Shown here in pieces: positions 1-9,327 of a stretch of 64,000 nt of DNA (position 1 is the first letter of the stretch; every line of letters starts with the position of its first letter). Position numbers and translations under genes: made by a program. Source of the DNA: Karstenula rhodostoma CBS 690.94 (Eukaryota > Ascomycota > Dothideomycetes > Pleosporales > Didymosphaeriaceae); contig MU001498.1 of NCBI GenBank assembly GCA_010093485.1, positions 735,697-799,696 on the forward strand, given 5' to 3'. The notes below the pieces were generated by a model that saw nothing but the letters and a program-made list of their open reading frames with translations, had not been told where the DNA came from and did no database searches.

Positions 1-2454
1 GGGCAAAAGCTTTGCCTGCCCAGCGAATCGTCCCAGCTTCATCGCTTCTTCGAACCTTGGCTTTGGGGGCGAGGTCGCGTGTTTGGAAGGTGAGTGGGTC
101 AGTGTATCTTTTGTTCAGTGCGGTGCTCATGCTCAACAGGACTCAGAAGTTACTGCTGTTCCAAAGACGTGCTACCTGTATTCAAGAACTGTGCATGGCA
201 GCGATCGTGCCCGAATGACCAGATCCGGGTGGCCGTGCGCAGTGACGGCGGCAAAGATGCAGCTTTTTGCTGCGCTGGAGAGACCCTGCAACAACGTAAG
301 AAGCCACCTCCAGAACCGAAGCCTGAGCCGAAGCCCGACCCGGAGCCATTGTCGACTAGAATCGCATTATTCAGAGGATATGTAGACTAGTAAGTAGCAC
401 CACTGCTTGTCTAATGTAGCTATAGAATTGACAATGTCAAGCTGGATGGATCGGAGGTTGGGCGAGCATGCTTGTCCACTGATCCTGCGGCCTCCAATCC
501 TTGAGTATGCTGTTCCAATCTCTGCTTGATACTATACTGACATCGATTCAGCTGGGACAAACACCCCCTTGGCATCGTTCCCCAATCTAGTCTGGATGCA
601 ACCACAGAACCCGAAGCAGTGTCCCCGTTAGAGGCTACGGCAGACTACACGCCTGGGGGGATGTGCGTGAAAGCTTGGGCTGCAATTTCGGATTTCCTCC
701 ATGTAGTGACTAAAGCCGCGAGAGACACATACGTTGGAGATGAGCTGAAACTGATGTACGAAATACTCGACCAAAAGCTAAAGAAACAACCCGATTGCCA
801 AGGCTGCAAGTTGAGCGACTTCATAGGATTTGCGGACGACCATCCTTATTTGAATACAACGTCCATGATTTACAGCTTCCTGGAGGAGCCGGGGATGTCT
901 CTTGGGGAGGTACAATGCACGCCAGAGCCAGGTCATCACGCGGCAGCTTCTGTGATTGAAGACACCTGGCTGAATTCTGATGCTGCAGCTCTTCAGCGTA
1001 GAATCATCGACCCTGACCTTGATCCGAAGGATCGTGCAGAGTGGCCGGTGAACAATCCATCTCCAACTCCAGCCATACTTCCACAAACAGGACTGCCTTT
1101 GGTCACGTTTGGTCGGGTAATGGAGGCAATCCAACATGGTAAGCTCGTGAAAAGGCATCAAGGCTCAGCTGCTCATGCCAAACTAGGGCGTCTCACATTA
1201 CACTATGCGATGTGGCATTATTATGAAGACCGCGTCAATAACCGCTTACGCCCAGGGTAGGACAGCCTTTTGCTCCAACGCGTGGATACTGTTATTAATT
1301 TTGGACGTACACTAACGCATGCTGAAGCCCTAGCTTGGAACTGGCCTACTGGATAGGGCAAACACCAGGGCAAATACCGAGCCCTGCTGAGGAAAGCAAC
1401 CTCCGATTAGCCGAATTACGGGACCCAAGGAACACTCTCAACAACCCTCATATTTTGGATAGATGGGTAATTCTTCATCTACATCTAGACGAGAGCAACT
1501 GGATGCTCAGTTCTATGTTTTCTGAGCATCAAGTTGCCGCTCCGAACGATCCTATGCAGACAACAACACGTACTTTCACAAACATTGTAAGACCACCTTG
1601 ACTGCACAAGCCACAGCAGATTCTCAGCTCTTTATACGTTACTCACATTAATCTAGGCTTCAATCTCAATCTATCACGCTCAAGCCTGGTTGCCGAACTA
1701 TGACGTTGCTGGTAATGCATTTATGTGGACAGTCGCTGGGCAGGATACAGGTCGGAATGGCCGCAACGGTCGTCGAGTCTTAAATTGCCGTAATGGTTTA
1801 GCGTACAGCCTGGGTCAACAATATCCTACAATACCAGTCGGCCCGGGCCCAATCGTAAGCGAACGCCGCTTGGTCGACCCTGGTTGGGCTCCTGGTTCGG
1901 CTCCTGCCTGGGTGTTCACCAACTTGTATAATCAAGGATATCTCGGATTTTCAGGCATTGAACCCATACTAAACCGTCCTCGGGGTATCGCTAGGATTGA
2001 TCATTACACCCCACCGGAATATGATCTCAATATCACAAGCGTCAACGACGGTTTCAGACCTCGAAGTCACGGTCACGATGGGCCAGAGGATGCGACGAGA
2101 ATGATCGGGTGGCAAAACGACGAAGACGTTGGCCGCGCGACTCCATGGAACAGCCCCTTCATCATCCGTAGATCAGGTAATGGTAGGATGGTACGCCGTC
2201 CAGTAACCGAGCTGCCCACCTTCCCTTCGGGGACTCAGAATCCGTTGATTGCCCCTCCTCCCCCGGCTCCAGCGCCAAATGGTCCTGCACCTCCACCTCC
2301 ACCCCCAGGTCGAGGCCCTTGGAACATGCAACCACACTACCTCCTTCCGATATCAAAGCCTGGTGGTTATGTCGACGAAGGAGATACTGTGCAGGAGCTG
2401 AACTCTACGTCCAATTTAACGAGTATCGCTTCAGCCTCAGCTTTAGCCTCCTAG
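1..2454 (+). CDS. C-terminal part of a class V subgroup-C (GH18) chitinase-like protein, 5' end outside window
   Basis: The gene enters from the left edge. My phase-consistent model has exons 2-89, 140-389, 552-1256, 1334-1586 and 1657-2454 (stop TAG), about 697 residues; the GH18 catalytic domain would lie outside the window. After the first splice the protein reads VACLEGLRSYCC, followed by a second cysteine cluster (NCAWQRSCPN ... AFCC). This spacing is typical of the cysteine-rich part that follows GH18 in fungal killer-toxin-like chitinases, which hydrolyse chitin in cell walls. A lysine/proline linker (KPEPKPDPEP) and a long hydrophilic domain follow; the last 90 residues are proline-rich and end in a Ser/Thr-rich tail. 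Introns are 50, 162, 77 and 70 bp. The 162-bp intron is the weakest join, and the last two exons could belong to a separate gene. Family assignment rests on the cysteine pattern only. Confidence 0.55.
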
Positions 2455-2656
2455 CATCACCATGGTTCGGGGCGGTAACTGTTGGATTGGCTGAACCTCA
2501 CTTTTGAACGGTAGTACTTTGTAATAGAGTAGTAGTATTGTTTAATCATAATCTGCCTTCACACTTGACGCATAACACTTTGTCTTCTGGATATGGGGTC
2601 AAGTCGTGCCAGTTCCTCGTCATGATTCATCCCAGACTGCGCTTTCTGTCACGATA

Positions 2657-2735
2657 TGCGGGGGGTCCCGGGGCCGTGGAAGACAAAAGGGAGGCGCCCG
2701 CGAGGAGGGGAGAGTGTGGGGGTGATCGGTGGGTG
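2657..2735 (+). repeat. Dispersed repeat, copy A
   Basis: This copy shares the order GGGGTCCCGG, GTGGAAGACA, GGGAGGCGCCCG, GAGGAGGGG and GTGATCGGTGGG with copies near 2.9, 9.1, 14.3, 19.0, 19.2 and 22.8 kb. It is GC-rich and close to an unmutated form. The family is unknown. Confidence 0.65.
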
Positions 2736-2931
2736 AGTTCGTGGCTCTGGGACATGGCATCAGGAAGTGGGTGCAGAACGTCGCGTCTAGTATTATATTT
2801 CCGAGGCACGTAATAACACTACAACTGAAGTGGTGCAATTGTAAGTAAATAATTCCACCAAGAGCAAACGTGGTAGAGTCGGCTTGCAAGATTTGTACTC
2901 CGGACAAACAACGTTAGTAAGGTTATCATTT

Positions 2932-3031
2932 ACATGTAGGGGGTCCCGCAACTATGGGGAAGATAACATAGAGGCGCGTAGGTCGTCCACGAGGAAGAGG
3001 GAGTGTGGGGTAGTTAGTAGGGTTAGTTAGG
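2932..3031 (+). repeat. Dispersed repeat, copy B (G-to-A/C-to-T decayed)
   Basis: It begins ACATGTAGGGGGTCCCGC and keeps the AGGGAGTGTGGGG block. The final GTGATCGGTGGG of other copies has become GTAGTTAGTAGGG, the transition pattern expected from repeat-induced point mutation. The rest of 2455-3781 holds no recognisable gene apart from copy A and the TATA element at 3606. Confidence 0.6.
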
Positions 3032-3605
3032 TGTAAACCGTTGTTCTGGAAATATCGTCGTCTCAACAAACTCAACTCCTGATCCACTATATAACAGAGT
3101 GGATCTAATGGCCCACGAGAGCGGTCGCCCTTTAATTCTTCTTGAGTACATCTTAGTTCTCGTAAAGCGAGTACTAGTAGCTAGAATTCAAATTATTGAC
3201 CCTGAAGCTTGCTCTGAGTGTCGTTGCGGTAGTCTAGAGCTGTACGGCACGGGTTTGAATTTGTTATGTTGCCAGTTTATCACACACAAGTCAAGCGGGA
3301 TGTGCGCACAACCGTTGCTTGTTGAGACAATCGAGCACATGAGATTTATATAAAGAAGCCGTCGGGAGATCGAGCGGCATGAGGCGCCACTGTGGCCCAG
3401 CTGGGAACAGCTGACGCTCTTATATACTTTTCAACCCTATGAAATCTGTATCCAGCCGTGACCGTATTTTATTCGAGGTCACTTGCCACGTCATGGGTGA
3501 ATGATGGCCCGCTGCTGCCTTGGTTGTGCCGGGCCAACATTCACTCAACGGGCTCAATGGACCCACTTGGATTAGCACGAGTCGCCGGTAGCTTCTGCCT
3601 GCACC

Positions 3606-3618
3606 TATATATATAAAT
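3606..3618 (+). promoter_or_regulatory. TATA-box-like element
   Basis: TATATATATAAAT lies about 175 bp upstream of the ATG at 3782 and about 100 bp upstream of an alternative ATG at 3709. It is the only strong TATA match in this promoter. Confidence 0.45.
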
Positions 3619-3781
3619 CCGCCTGCCCCATACTTGACGGCACCTCGACTTAACTTGTAGAGTATTACCCAGCACAACAGACTCCAGCTCTACCTGCCCC
3701 CAGCCAATATGTCTCAATCGACGTCTGCTGTTGCTTGTTGTTGCTACGGCGACCGAGCCCTCTGTAAGCCTCATTCGCAAC

Positions 3782-5219
3782 ATGAGCGCCTCGATATCAC
3801 ATGCCTTCGCCCTACTCGGAAATTCAAAGTCGAGATGGAGCATGATCACGAAACTCCCTACAGTCGGGTCGCTCCTAGGATTATACGCCACTGCTTGGGT
3901 CACCACGAAACTCCAGAAGATCTTGAAGGACACCTATGTTAAAGCTTCTCAAGCCAGCGCAAGGGCTGGAAAGAAACTGAAGAACTGGGACAAGGATTCT
4001 GACCGGCTGGTCAAGAGCGCTGGCCAATTCGTGACGAAAATCAAACCCCGCGATATCAAGCCATGTTCCCAAGAGGTTCGCATCGGCAACGGTCTCGAAG
4101 TGTTGTGCACATACGAGTGGAAACACACACCTCTAGAAGCACAAACTCCGACTATATATGTTCCAGGGTTTGCACGGCGCTTTAGCAAGCCAGCACTACC
4201 TTGCAAAGTCAACCAGGATTCAGGTGAGGGTTGGATGGACCAGCATGTTTCGCATGTTCGACTATCAATTCGAGCCAGTATTCCAAGCTCTGTCAGTCAT
4301 GAACCCTGATGTGCGGTTTCATGATGTTGACGTGGTTGTTGGTAGAAGCACTTTGTTGCTACTCCTCCAGGTTGCGGAAGGAAAGAGCAAGAAGACGTTT
4401 GCTCTTGATCTCAAGATGGTTGGCCAGACACTATTCATTCATGCCAAAGGCAGCGGCAGAGCCGCTGCTGCGAGTGAATCATACGGCCGGAACTTCAAAG
4501 ATCAATTCACGCAGCCGACTGGTGAAGATGATGCAGATGGCTATCATCGCGTGCTCCGCTACAAGCTAGGCCCGTTGGCTCTGGTTGTTCGACTGGAGGC
4601 CGATGCGTTTCTTGCCGAGGCGGAGGCTCCTCTCAGCGAGTCAGACGACACAACGTTCTATGGAAGCAAAACCGTGGACTCTTCTTCGCAGCATTCCGGG
4701 ATACCGCATCCACACGCCACCTCGCTAATCTTGAGTGGCCATTATATCTCGCAATCTTTGGTCACCGAACTGAAGACAACAAACACCGGGATTGAATCGA
4801 TGGTGTCCAAGGCCATGCCCCAGCTTTGGGCAGGCCAGAAAGACACTGTCATCGTTGGCGACCGCAAGTCCGGGGAGACCGATCCGAATGCAACATTGTC
4901 CAAGAAGCAGAGGAAGCAGGCTGCTGGGAAATTGGCTTTGGCCAAGAAAGAAGGAGAGGCCGGAGGGTTTGCCATGTTCTACAGCGCTGATGTGCGAGAC
5001 ATCCGGCAAGACCGTTTTGACTGGGAAGATGATAAACAGCCCGATCTTCAAAAGCTCGTAGGCCTGCTGAAAGGGTTGACGGAGGCTGTGGGGCAAGTCA
5101 AGGGTGGCAAGATGCTGTTGCGGAAAACTGAGCGGACTGGTCCACTCGAGCTCTATGAGGGCGGGGATGATATGACAGATGCTCTTCCGAAGGAGATTAT
5201 TGAAACATTCTGGAAGTAG
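3782..5219 (+). CDS. Fungal protein of the family often mislabelled 'geranylgeranyl pyrophosphate synthetase'; apparent frameshift near 4250
   Basis: The first half (ATG 3782) runs KLQKILKDTYV ... TPTIYVPG ... VNQDSGEGWMDQHVS. The family-like sequence then continues in another frame with FDYQFEPVFQALSVMNPD, DVDVVVGRSTLLLLL, FALDLKMVGQTLFIHA and LALVVRLEADAFLAE, ending at 5219. These are features I recall from a large fungal-only family whose database name is not backed by prenyltransferase motifs; no DDxxD motif is seen. A one-base frame change at about 4250-4256 joins the halves smoothly. The only GT-AG pair nearby would give an intron of about 24 bp, too short for a fungal intron. The gene is therefore either a pseudogene or carries a sequencing error. 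An upstream ATG at 3709 in another frame could be a small upstream ORF. Function unknown. Confidence 0.6.
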
Positions 5220-5350
5220 ACGGGGTGGCGCTGGGGCAAGCAGTTAGCTCTGGGAAGTTCTATAATCGCGAGTGCTTGTCTAAGGTCGACCAAACCGCAA
5301 CAATATATGAGGTTTATGATTTAGTGATATTCTGCAGGCGTTATGTTTAT

Positions 5351-5476
5351 AGACCAGTCTACTGTTTGAGCTGTTTGAAATATTTGTGCTTTGGCACCCT
5401 ACAGAGTTCATGTATTGCGTTTTGCCGCGGCTTCCAGAAGCTCGCGAAGTATCATATTTGAGACCAGTCTACTGTT
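5351..5476. repeat. 16-bp direct repeat pair flanking a 94-bp segment
   Basis: AGACCAGTCTACTGTT occurs at 5351-5366 and again at 5461-5476. The segment between contains CGTTTTGCCGCGGCTTCCAG, which resembles a segment at 40998-41034. The rest of 5220-5501 shows no gene. Confidence 0.7.
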
Positions 5477-5501
5477 GATGTGATGCGTCAAGCACTCCGG
5501 T

Positions 5502-5951
5502 TTAGTTTGCTGTTGCATAGCATGGAGTACACTGTTTAGGTGATGAGATCTTGTTATCGTTTTCACAGCCAGAGTCCACGCATGTAACATGATCGCGCGA
5601 CACAGAGAAATCGGTAAAGTCGCCTACTTGGACCGGTAGCAGCAACTCTACATATTTGATGTCTTCTGAGAACTCTTTGTGCAAAACACTCTTGTATGCT
5701 TCTTGTAATGCCACTCGGGTTTGAACATGAACTTTTTTTGGTTGAGCGGCGAAGGTGTTGAGTGTCTTCTCGGCGAATATAGAAGACAGGTTTGCCGAGA
5801 TTTCTGTGAAAGATCCCTTCTTCGAAAGCTCTGCTAGAAAAATGACCTCGTCATCGATTCGTGTCACGGCTTGAGGTGCTGGTCTTTTGGCAGAATGTGC
5901 GATTCCATACGGAATGTTAATTCCAAAATGTGAAGTATACGTCCCAGCCAT
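5502..5951 (-). pseudogene. Truncated fumarylacetoacetase (N-terminal domain only)
   Basis: From ATG 5951 the protein reads HFGINIPYGI, then VQTRVALQEAYKSVL, then LLPVQVGDFTDFSVSRDHVT. These are landmarks of the N-terminal domain of fumarylacetoacetase, the last enzyme of tyrosine/homogentisate breakdown, which splits fumarylacetoacetate into fumarate and acetoacetate. Similarity stops around 5590 and an unrelated tail leads to a stop at 5502. A full enzyme is about 420 residues; this open frame has 149. The whole catalytic C-terminal barrel is missing, so the product cannot be a working enzyme. The break lies beside the short direct repeats at 5351-5476, which suggests a rearrangement. It is divergent from the cupin gene across 317 bp. 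Confidence 0.7.
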
Positions 5952-6268
5952 GTTTGCGCTTCCAAAATTAAAATCGCTTCCCGTTTATGTTTTTTTTTTA
6001 TTTATTTATTTATTAAAGGTTCGTTGGCGGAAGGTTTGTAAGAACTATTTTCCTATGGTTCTAGAGCATGTATCGTTTCGGAGACTGCTCCCCACCTCGG
6101 GACCTTGTGGAACCGGATGAATCGCGCATTATTTAAGTCGGTATACGGAAAATAGCATGCGCTCTTTCGGCATTTAACTCGGTGTAAGCACGCAGTCTGC
6201 AAGCTGCCAATCGCACCGTTATCTTTGACTCAATCTCGGATTCGTCCTTCCACACCTACAACCGCATC
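5952..6268. promoter_or_regulatory. Divergent promoter between fumarylacetoacetase remnant and cupin gene
   Basis: This 317-bp gap contains a T-rich tract ending in TTTATTTATTTATTTATTA at about 5990-6015 and a short AT-rich stretch near 6125-6155. No factor-binding site could be assigned. Confidence 0.4.
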
Positions 6269-6829
6269 ATGTCGCAAAAGATCGCACAGGAGAGTCCTCT
6301 CCAAAGTCTTAACCGATTTATCACGACACACGACGAATCGACCGGAAAGTCAGTCTTCTCGAACGCGGTGCTAGAGCAAAATCCTACACAAGTCGTACCC
6401 GGCGTCGTCTTCCGCCAGGGTTACGTCACAAAGAAATTCCCCGTTCAATTGAATGGAGATGAAGATCTGGACGCGTACCAATCGTTCCTCAAGTCCCCAC
6501 CGGGCCTCGTGAACAGCAGCGGCACCGTGCTTCGCATTGTCGACTTGCCCCCCCAGTCCACGTCGCCGATGCACCGGACGGTATCACTGGATTACGGCAT
6601 CGTATTGATAGGCGAGGTGGACCTGTTACTGGACTCTGGAGAGGTTAGAACGATGAGACCGGGTGATATGGCGATCCAGAGGGGCACAATGCACGCGTGG
6701 GTAAACAAAAATCCGACAGAATGGGCGAGAATTGCTTTTGTCCTGCAGCCTTCTGAACCGGTTGTAGTGGGTGGCAAGAAGCTCGAGGAAGACTATGCCG
6801 ATATGGAAGGCGTCAAGAAGTCTGAGTAG
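6269..6829 (+). CDS. Cupin-domain protein
   Basis: A single exon of 186 residues from ATG 6269. The conserved half is MHRTVSLDYGIVLIGEVDLL, then a Gly-Asp turn (MRPGDMAIQRGTMHAWVN) with a His in each cupin strand. This matches the small beta-barrel cupins that fungi often keep in catabolic or secondary-metabolite clusters, some of them metal-dependent dioxygenases or isomerases. Only two clear His candidates and one Glu are visible, so enzymatic activity is not certain. The neighbouring fumarylacetoacetase remnant and hydrolase suggest a role in ring-cleavage product metabolism. A cytosolic location is inferred from the lack of a signal peptide. Confidence 0.8.
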   Translation: MSQKIAQESPLQSLNRFITTHDESTGKSVFSNAVLEQNPTQVVPGVVFRQGYVTKKFPVQLNGDEDLDAYQSFLKSPPGLVNSSGTVLRIVDLPPQSTSPMHRTVSLDYGIVLIGEVDLLLDSGEVRTMRPGDMAIQRGTMHAWVNKNPTEWARIAFVLQPSEPVVVGGKKLEEDYADMEGVKKSE

Positions 6830-7138
6830 CTACAATCCATAAGTTCCGCGTATCGGTGTACATTGTCTGTGTTGTCGTGACTGATGCTGTTGTTGGGTCC
6901 GACGCGCCGTCGTGTAGCTTCGTTGCCTGCATTATTTGGTCCAATGCGGTTAGCGCAAGAACCTCCCCTCTTCCTCTCCACATCCCGAGCTCATGACCCA
7001 TCCCATCGAATCGCATCCGGTGCCGATGAAACCGCGACGTCGCGATTGCTCCACAGCGGTTAGCTGACTTTCACTGTATATACTCTAGACCTTGCATCTG
7101 TAAGCCAGACCTTACAGCCAAAGTGCACCACACTCATC
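6830..7138 (+). promoter_or_regulatory. Upstream region of the CocE/NonD hydrolase
   Basis: A 309-bp gap with a TATA-like TGTATATACT at 7075-7084, about 60 bp before the ATG at 7139. Nothing else recognised. Confidence 0.4.
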
Positions 7139-8926
7139 ATGCCTCCTCAGATCAAAGACGCACACAAAGTGGACGATTCTTCGTTCCCGTACATCTTCGA
7201 AGAAAATGCTACTGTACCCTTGAAAACGAGTTCGGACGGCATTATTCGCTGTAATATTTATCGTCCGAAGACCAGCGGCGAAAAATTTCCTGTTCTTGTC
7301 ACCTACGGGCCGTATGGCAAAGACATCCACTACAAAGACTTCCACGGCAAATCATTTTCCGAAGTGAATCCCGAGCACCACTCAGCACATTCTGCCTGGG
7401 AAACGCCCGACCCTGGATTCTGGACTGACCATGGTTATGCAATCGTGCGAGCCGATGAGCGCGGGCTCGGCCAGTCGCCTGGCTTCCTTGATACCATGTC
7501 GCGTGGCACGAGCGAAGCCTTCTTCGATGTCGTTGAATGGGCTGCCGAGCAGCCATGGTCTTCCGGAAAGGTTGGCCTTCTCGGGATTAGCTACTACGCC
7601 GGATCGCAATGGCGTGTGGCTGCGCGTCAGCCAAAAGGGTTGGCGGCGATCGTACCGTGGGAAGGCATGAGCGACTACTATCGCGACCGATGCCGTCACG
7701 GTGGCATCTTCTCAAACAATTTCATCAATTTTTGGTGGAATCGCCAGGTCGTGTCAAATCAGTACGGCTTGCCTGGCCGTGCAGCACGAAATTGGGGACC
7801 TGACTGCATAGACGGAGACGTATCCGATGAGGAACGTGAGAAAAACAGGCAGGACCAGAACATCGACAATCTAAACAACAGGTTCCGCGATGACGAATAC
7901 TACGCCAGCAAAGAATACGACATGAGCGACATCCAAGTACCGCTGCTCTCGGTAGCCAACTGGGGTGGTATTCTTCTGCATCTCCGTGGAAACATTGAGG
8001 GCTACCTTCAAGCGGGATCCGAGTTCAAATATCTGCGCGTTATTACTGGCCGCCATGATCTACCCTTCTACTACACTGAAGAAGTCGAGGTCCAGAGGAG
8101 CTTTTTGGATGCCTTCCTCAAGGGTGATGACCGCGTCGGTTGGAGCGTCAAAGGCAAGGTCCCGGCGGTAGACCTTGTCCTCAGGAAGGGTGACGTTGGT
8201 TTCGACGACGCAAAGGCGGAGAAGGTTTACGAGCGCAGAACAGAGACGGAGTGGCCTATCGCCCGCACTCGGTACACGAAGTTCTACCTCACCCCGGAGC
8301 AGTCCCTGTCCCAAGTTCAACTCATGGTCACTCGCCCACAAAAGCTGTCATACGAAGCTCTCGGCTCCCTGGAGAGTCCAAAGCTATTGCAGTTCACCAC
8401 TCCAGAATTCGAACACGAGACCGAGATCACCGGACACATTGTGGCACACCTCAACGTGTCCATGTCACCCCTCGCTAGCGGCGCCACGCCTTCAGACATC
8501 GACCTCTTCCTCACAATGCGCTACATCTCTCCATCCGGCAAAGAAGTGCACTACACCGGAACAGCGGGTGACCCAATCCCTCTGGCCAAAGGTTGGCTAC
8601 GCGTCAGCCTGCGCACGATCAACCCATCGCGCCCACGCCACCGAGAGTGGCTGCCTCATCGCGACTATTTCAGTACCGATGTGCAGCCTGTAATACCGGG
8701 TGACATCTATCCAGTCGATGTTGAGATCTGGCCGACGAATGTTGTGGTAGAGAAGGGTGGCAAGATTGTGTTTGAGGTGAGCAGTGGCGACACACAGGGA
8801 AGTGGTATCTTCCAGCATAATCACCCTGAAGATCGCAGTGAGAAGAAGTTTGCCGGCATGAACCATGTTAGCTTTAGTGAGAGGTGTACCAACTGGGTCA
8901 GCTTGCCTATCATACCTCAAAAGTGA
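7139..8926 (+). CDS. CocE/NonD-family alpha/beta hydrolase (X-Pro dipeptidyl-peptidase S15-like acyl esterase)
   Basis: A single exon of 595 residues. The catalytic domain shows the oxyanion region LVTYGPYGKD, the strand YAIVRADERGLGQSPG, and the nucleophile elbow GLLGISYYAGSQW with Ser151. A probable active-site His lies in VITGRHDLPFYY. A C-terminal jelly-roll domain (PSDIDLFLTMRYISPSG and onward) is typical of the CocE/NonD group, which hydrolyses esters or amides. Length fits the family (about 550-670). No signal peptide is seen, so it is probably intracellular. Fungal members are often found next to aromatic or nitrile catabolic genes, and the neighbours here fit that. The substrate cannot be predicted. 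Confidence 0.88.
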   Translation: MPPQIKDAHKVDDSSFPYIFEENATVPLKTSSDGIIRCNIYRPKTSGEKFPVLVTYGPYGKDIHYKDFHGKSFSEVNPEHHSAHSAWETPDPGFWTDHGYAIVRADERGLGQSPGFLDTMSRGTSEAFFDVVEWAAEQPWSSGKVGLLGISYYAGSQWRVAARQPKGLAAIVPWEGMSDYYRDRCRHGGIFSNNFINFWWNRQVVSNQYGLPGRAARNWGPDCIDGDVSDEEREKNRQDQNIDNLNNRFRDDEYYASKEYDMSDIQVPLLSVANWGGILLHLRGNIEGYLQAGSEFKYLRVITGRHDLPFYYTEEVEVQRSFLDAFLKGDDRVGWSVKGKVPAVDLVLRKGDVGFDDAKAEKVYERRTETEWPIARTRYTKFYLTPEQSLSQVQLMVTRPQKLSYEALGSLESPKLLQFTTPEFEHETEITGHIVAHLNVSMSPLASGATPSDIDLFLTMRYISPSGKEVHYTGTAGDPIPLAKGWLRVSLRTINPSRPRHREWLPHRDYFSTDVQPVIPGDIYPVDVEIWPTNVVVEKGGKIVFEVSSGDTQGSGIFQHNHPEDRSEKKFAGMNHVSFSERCTNWVSLPIIPQK

Positions 8927-9117
8927 AGATTTGCTCTCGCATTTAGATAGGTCTAGAATATATTCTTCCAATGAAGCTTTGTTCCGTCTTACGCGTTCAC
9001 ATTTACTTATTCAGTAAAAAGTACATTCCTTCTCATGTGCCATGTACTTACTAACAGCCTGTGTTCTATCATGTTAGCGTCAGGATGCGCAAGGTCCACG
9101 TACTACTTTGCGTTTGC

Positions 9118-9244
9118 CACTATCGGGGCCCCACCGATCACCCCAACACTCCCTCCTCCTCGCGGGCGCCCTCCCAACGGGCACCCACGGGCGCCTCCCT
9201 ATTGTCTTCCACGACTCCGGGATCCCCACATGTCACTATCGGGG
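9118..9244 (-). repeat. Dispersed repeat, copy C, with flanking 11-bp direct repeats
   Basis: The element spans 9129-9233 in reverse orientation (ACATGTGGGGATCCCGG at its start, GTGATCGGTGGGGC at its end). CACTATCGGGG lies on both sides at 9118-9128 and 9234-9244, consistent with a target-site duplication. It is the least mutated copy and contains an internal near-duplication of GCCCGTGGG. The rest of 8927-9327 shows no gene. Confidence 0.7.
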
Positions 9245-9327
9245 TAGAGTATATCAATCTCAGAAGGAAGTCTTTCGGCAAACAGTGATTTCAATATCAT
9301 ACACGCAGGCCAACACCAAGTCGATTC

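Noticed and set aside
4223..4246. GT-AG intron explaining the frame change
   Set aside because: Only about 24 bp, below the size of any other intron in the window (49 bp or more).
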